Positions 63,188 to 64,000 of a stretch of DNA of 64,000 nt are shown here, piece after piece. Within the stretch, counting starts at the first letter, position 1. The number at the start of each line of letters is the position of its first letter. Source of the stretch: Henriciella litoralis (GTDB taxonomy: Bacteria; Pseudomonadota; Alphaproteobacteria; Caulobacterales; Hyphomonadaceae); NCBI RefSeq assembly GCF_002088935.1, contig NZ_NCSS01000006.1, positions 2,202,407-2,266,406 of the forward strand. Direction: 5' to 3'. The notes below the pieces were generated by a model. The model made no database searches. It had not been told where the DNA came from and saw only the letters and a list, made by a program, of their open reading frames with translations. A program made the position numbers and the translations under genes.

Positions 63188-63955
63188 CTAATTTGCGCCT
63201 ACGGGGTTTTCGACCGCACCGCCAAGCGCATCAACGACACTTTGCGGCGCAGTGCTGACCGAACCAGCATTGAAAGGCGGCGCCGGATCATACTCGATGC
63301 CCAGCTGCGCCTTCATCGCCGTCTCGTCGTCATAAAGATCGGCGATCAGGGCCAGCGTCAGATCGATCCCGGCGGACACACCTGCCGAGGTCCAGTACTT
63401 GCCGTCCCGCACCCATCTCGCGTCTTCATAGATGGCGCCGCCACCGGCGAGCATCGGCGTGAATTTCCAATAGGTCGTGGCGCGCCGCCCTTCCAGCAGA
63501 CCGACATGCGCAAGGAAAAGTGCGCCCGTGCAAATACCGACTGTATATTGGCTGGTCTCGTCAATTGCCTTGATCCAGTCTGCAATTTCCGGATCGTTGG
63601 CTGCCGTCATCATCTCCTTCGCGCCGCCCGGCACGATCAGGACGTCAGTGTAGTCGATCTCGCTGAGCGGCACATTGGCCTTGTACTCCACGATCCCGCT
63701 ATCGCTTTTCATCAGATCGGTCGTTTTCCCTGCGAGCACGACCTCGACGCCGTCGACACGGTGAAGGGCCTCATACGGGCCGATCCAGTCCAGCACAGTC
63801 GTGCCTGGATAAAGAAGAATGGTGACGCGTGTCGGCCGGGCTTCGGCTTTTTCTGGTTCAGCCTGATCGGCATGTGCGCTGCCGACGGCAAGACTTCCGC
63901 CGGCGGCCAGGATCAAGGCATTAAAGGTGCGGCGACTGATATCATTCTTGCTCAC
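63188..63955 (-). CDS. DJ-1/PfpI-family protein with Tat signal
   Basis: A 255-residue protein of the DJ-1/PfpI superfamily. The N-terminus has a Tat-type signal (SRRTFNALILAAGGSLAVGSAHA, residues 7-29), so it is predicted to be exported folded. The catalytic elbow is YTVGICTGALFLAHVG with Cys142, and Glu62 lies in GPYEAL, as in isocyanide hydratase- or amidase-like members. Substrate unknown. The start is GTG at 63955 with AGAGGTACTC upstream. Export of a DJ-1-like protein is uncommon. Confidence 0.85.
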   Translation of the reverse strand: MSKNDISRRTFNALILAAGGSLAVGSAHADQAEPEKAEARPTRVTILLYPGTTVLDWIGPYEALHRVDGVEVVLAGKTTDLMKSDSGIVEYKANVPLSEIDYTDVLIVPGGAKEMMTAANDPEIADWIKAIDETSQYTVGICTGALFLAHVGLLEGRRATTYWKFTPMLAGGGAIYEDARWVRDGKYWTSAGVSAGIDLTLALIADLYDDETAMKAQLGIEYDPAPPFNAGSVSTAPQSVVDALGGAVENPVGAN

Positions 63956-64000
63956 GAGTACCTCTTCATCGACAGGCTTGTTCGCAGGTTTGCGACGTCC

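Overview
This is a chromosomal window from an alphaproteobacterium of the order Caulobacterales, most like the Hyphomonadaceae. The evidence is moderately GC-rich DNA, gene order on both sides of a predicted replication origin that follows the Caulobacter Cori region (secB-dnaQ-coaE-aroE-maf-ppsR / origin / hemE-hemJ-rho-mnmE-mnmG-rsmG-parA-parB-holA-lptE-leuS-DUF3576-ntrZ), CtrA-type TTAA-N7-TTAA boxes, and a CenR-like regulator. Genus assignment is inference. I found no tRNA, rRNA, insertion sequence, prophage or CRISPR array.

Layout. Positions 1-3997: end of secB, then a tightly overlapping leftward run ppsR-maf-aroE-coaE-dnaQ. Positions 3998-4354: gene-free segment read as oriC, with a DnaA box, two perfect CtrA boxes and four GANTC sites. 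Positions 4355-13294: rightward hemE, hemJ, rho, a small lipoprotein, mnmE, mnmG, rsmG, parA and parB, carrying five parS-like sites inside coding sequence. Positions 13291-17828: leftward holA, lptE, leuS and a DUF3576 lipoprotein. Positions 17943-24424: a porin, a likely NtrZ, thiamine-phosphate-synthase-like and YggS-like proteins, an L,D-transpeptidase, CenR, exonuclease III, DUF3108 and L28. Positions 24540-32752: an amidohydrolase lipoprotein, cobS-cobT without other B12 genes, an esterase-like phytase-family protein, and a divergent iron-related pair (PKHD dioxygenase and a Gly/Glu-rich lipoprotein) around a Fur-like box. Positions 32162-38359: tlpA divergent from argH-lptM-lysA-DUF4175. 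Positions 38356-47475: a long leftward array with ygfA, ftsY, mtaB, dapF, two small membrane proteins, mesaconyl-CoA hydratase, an ArsC-family protein, a Cys-rich Sel1-like lipoprotein, a malyl-CoA lyase/thioesterase-type protein and a DUF302 lipoprotein. Positions 47556-55453: a serine hydrolase, RarD, asd, an NTF2-like protein and leuC-VOC-leuD-leuB. Positions 55593-63955: a secreted five-repeat protein of unknown function, L19 with a long tail, trmD, a J-domain protein, BolA, ruvCAB, a metallophosphoesterase and a Tat-exported DJ-1/PfpI protein.

How it fits together: the left half is the origin/centromere domain, with initiation control (CtrA and DnaA sites), segregation (ParA, ParB, parS), replication subunits (DnaQ, HolA) and tRNA modification. 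Envelope genes recur (LptE, LptM, NtrZ, CenR, L,D-transpeptidase, DUF4175, porin). The right half is mainly amino-acid biosynthesis (Arg, Lys/DAP, Asp family, Leu), with C4/C5-CoA carbon metabolism and DNA repair. Most of the window is conserved core. The least explained items are the 76-residue repeat protein at 55593-56993, the Fur-box-linked lipoprotein at 31320-32165, the VOC gene embedded in the leu operon, and the low-GC Cys-rich lipoprotein at 45115-45948.
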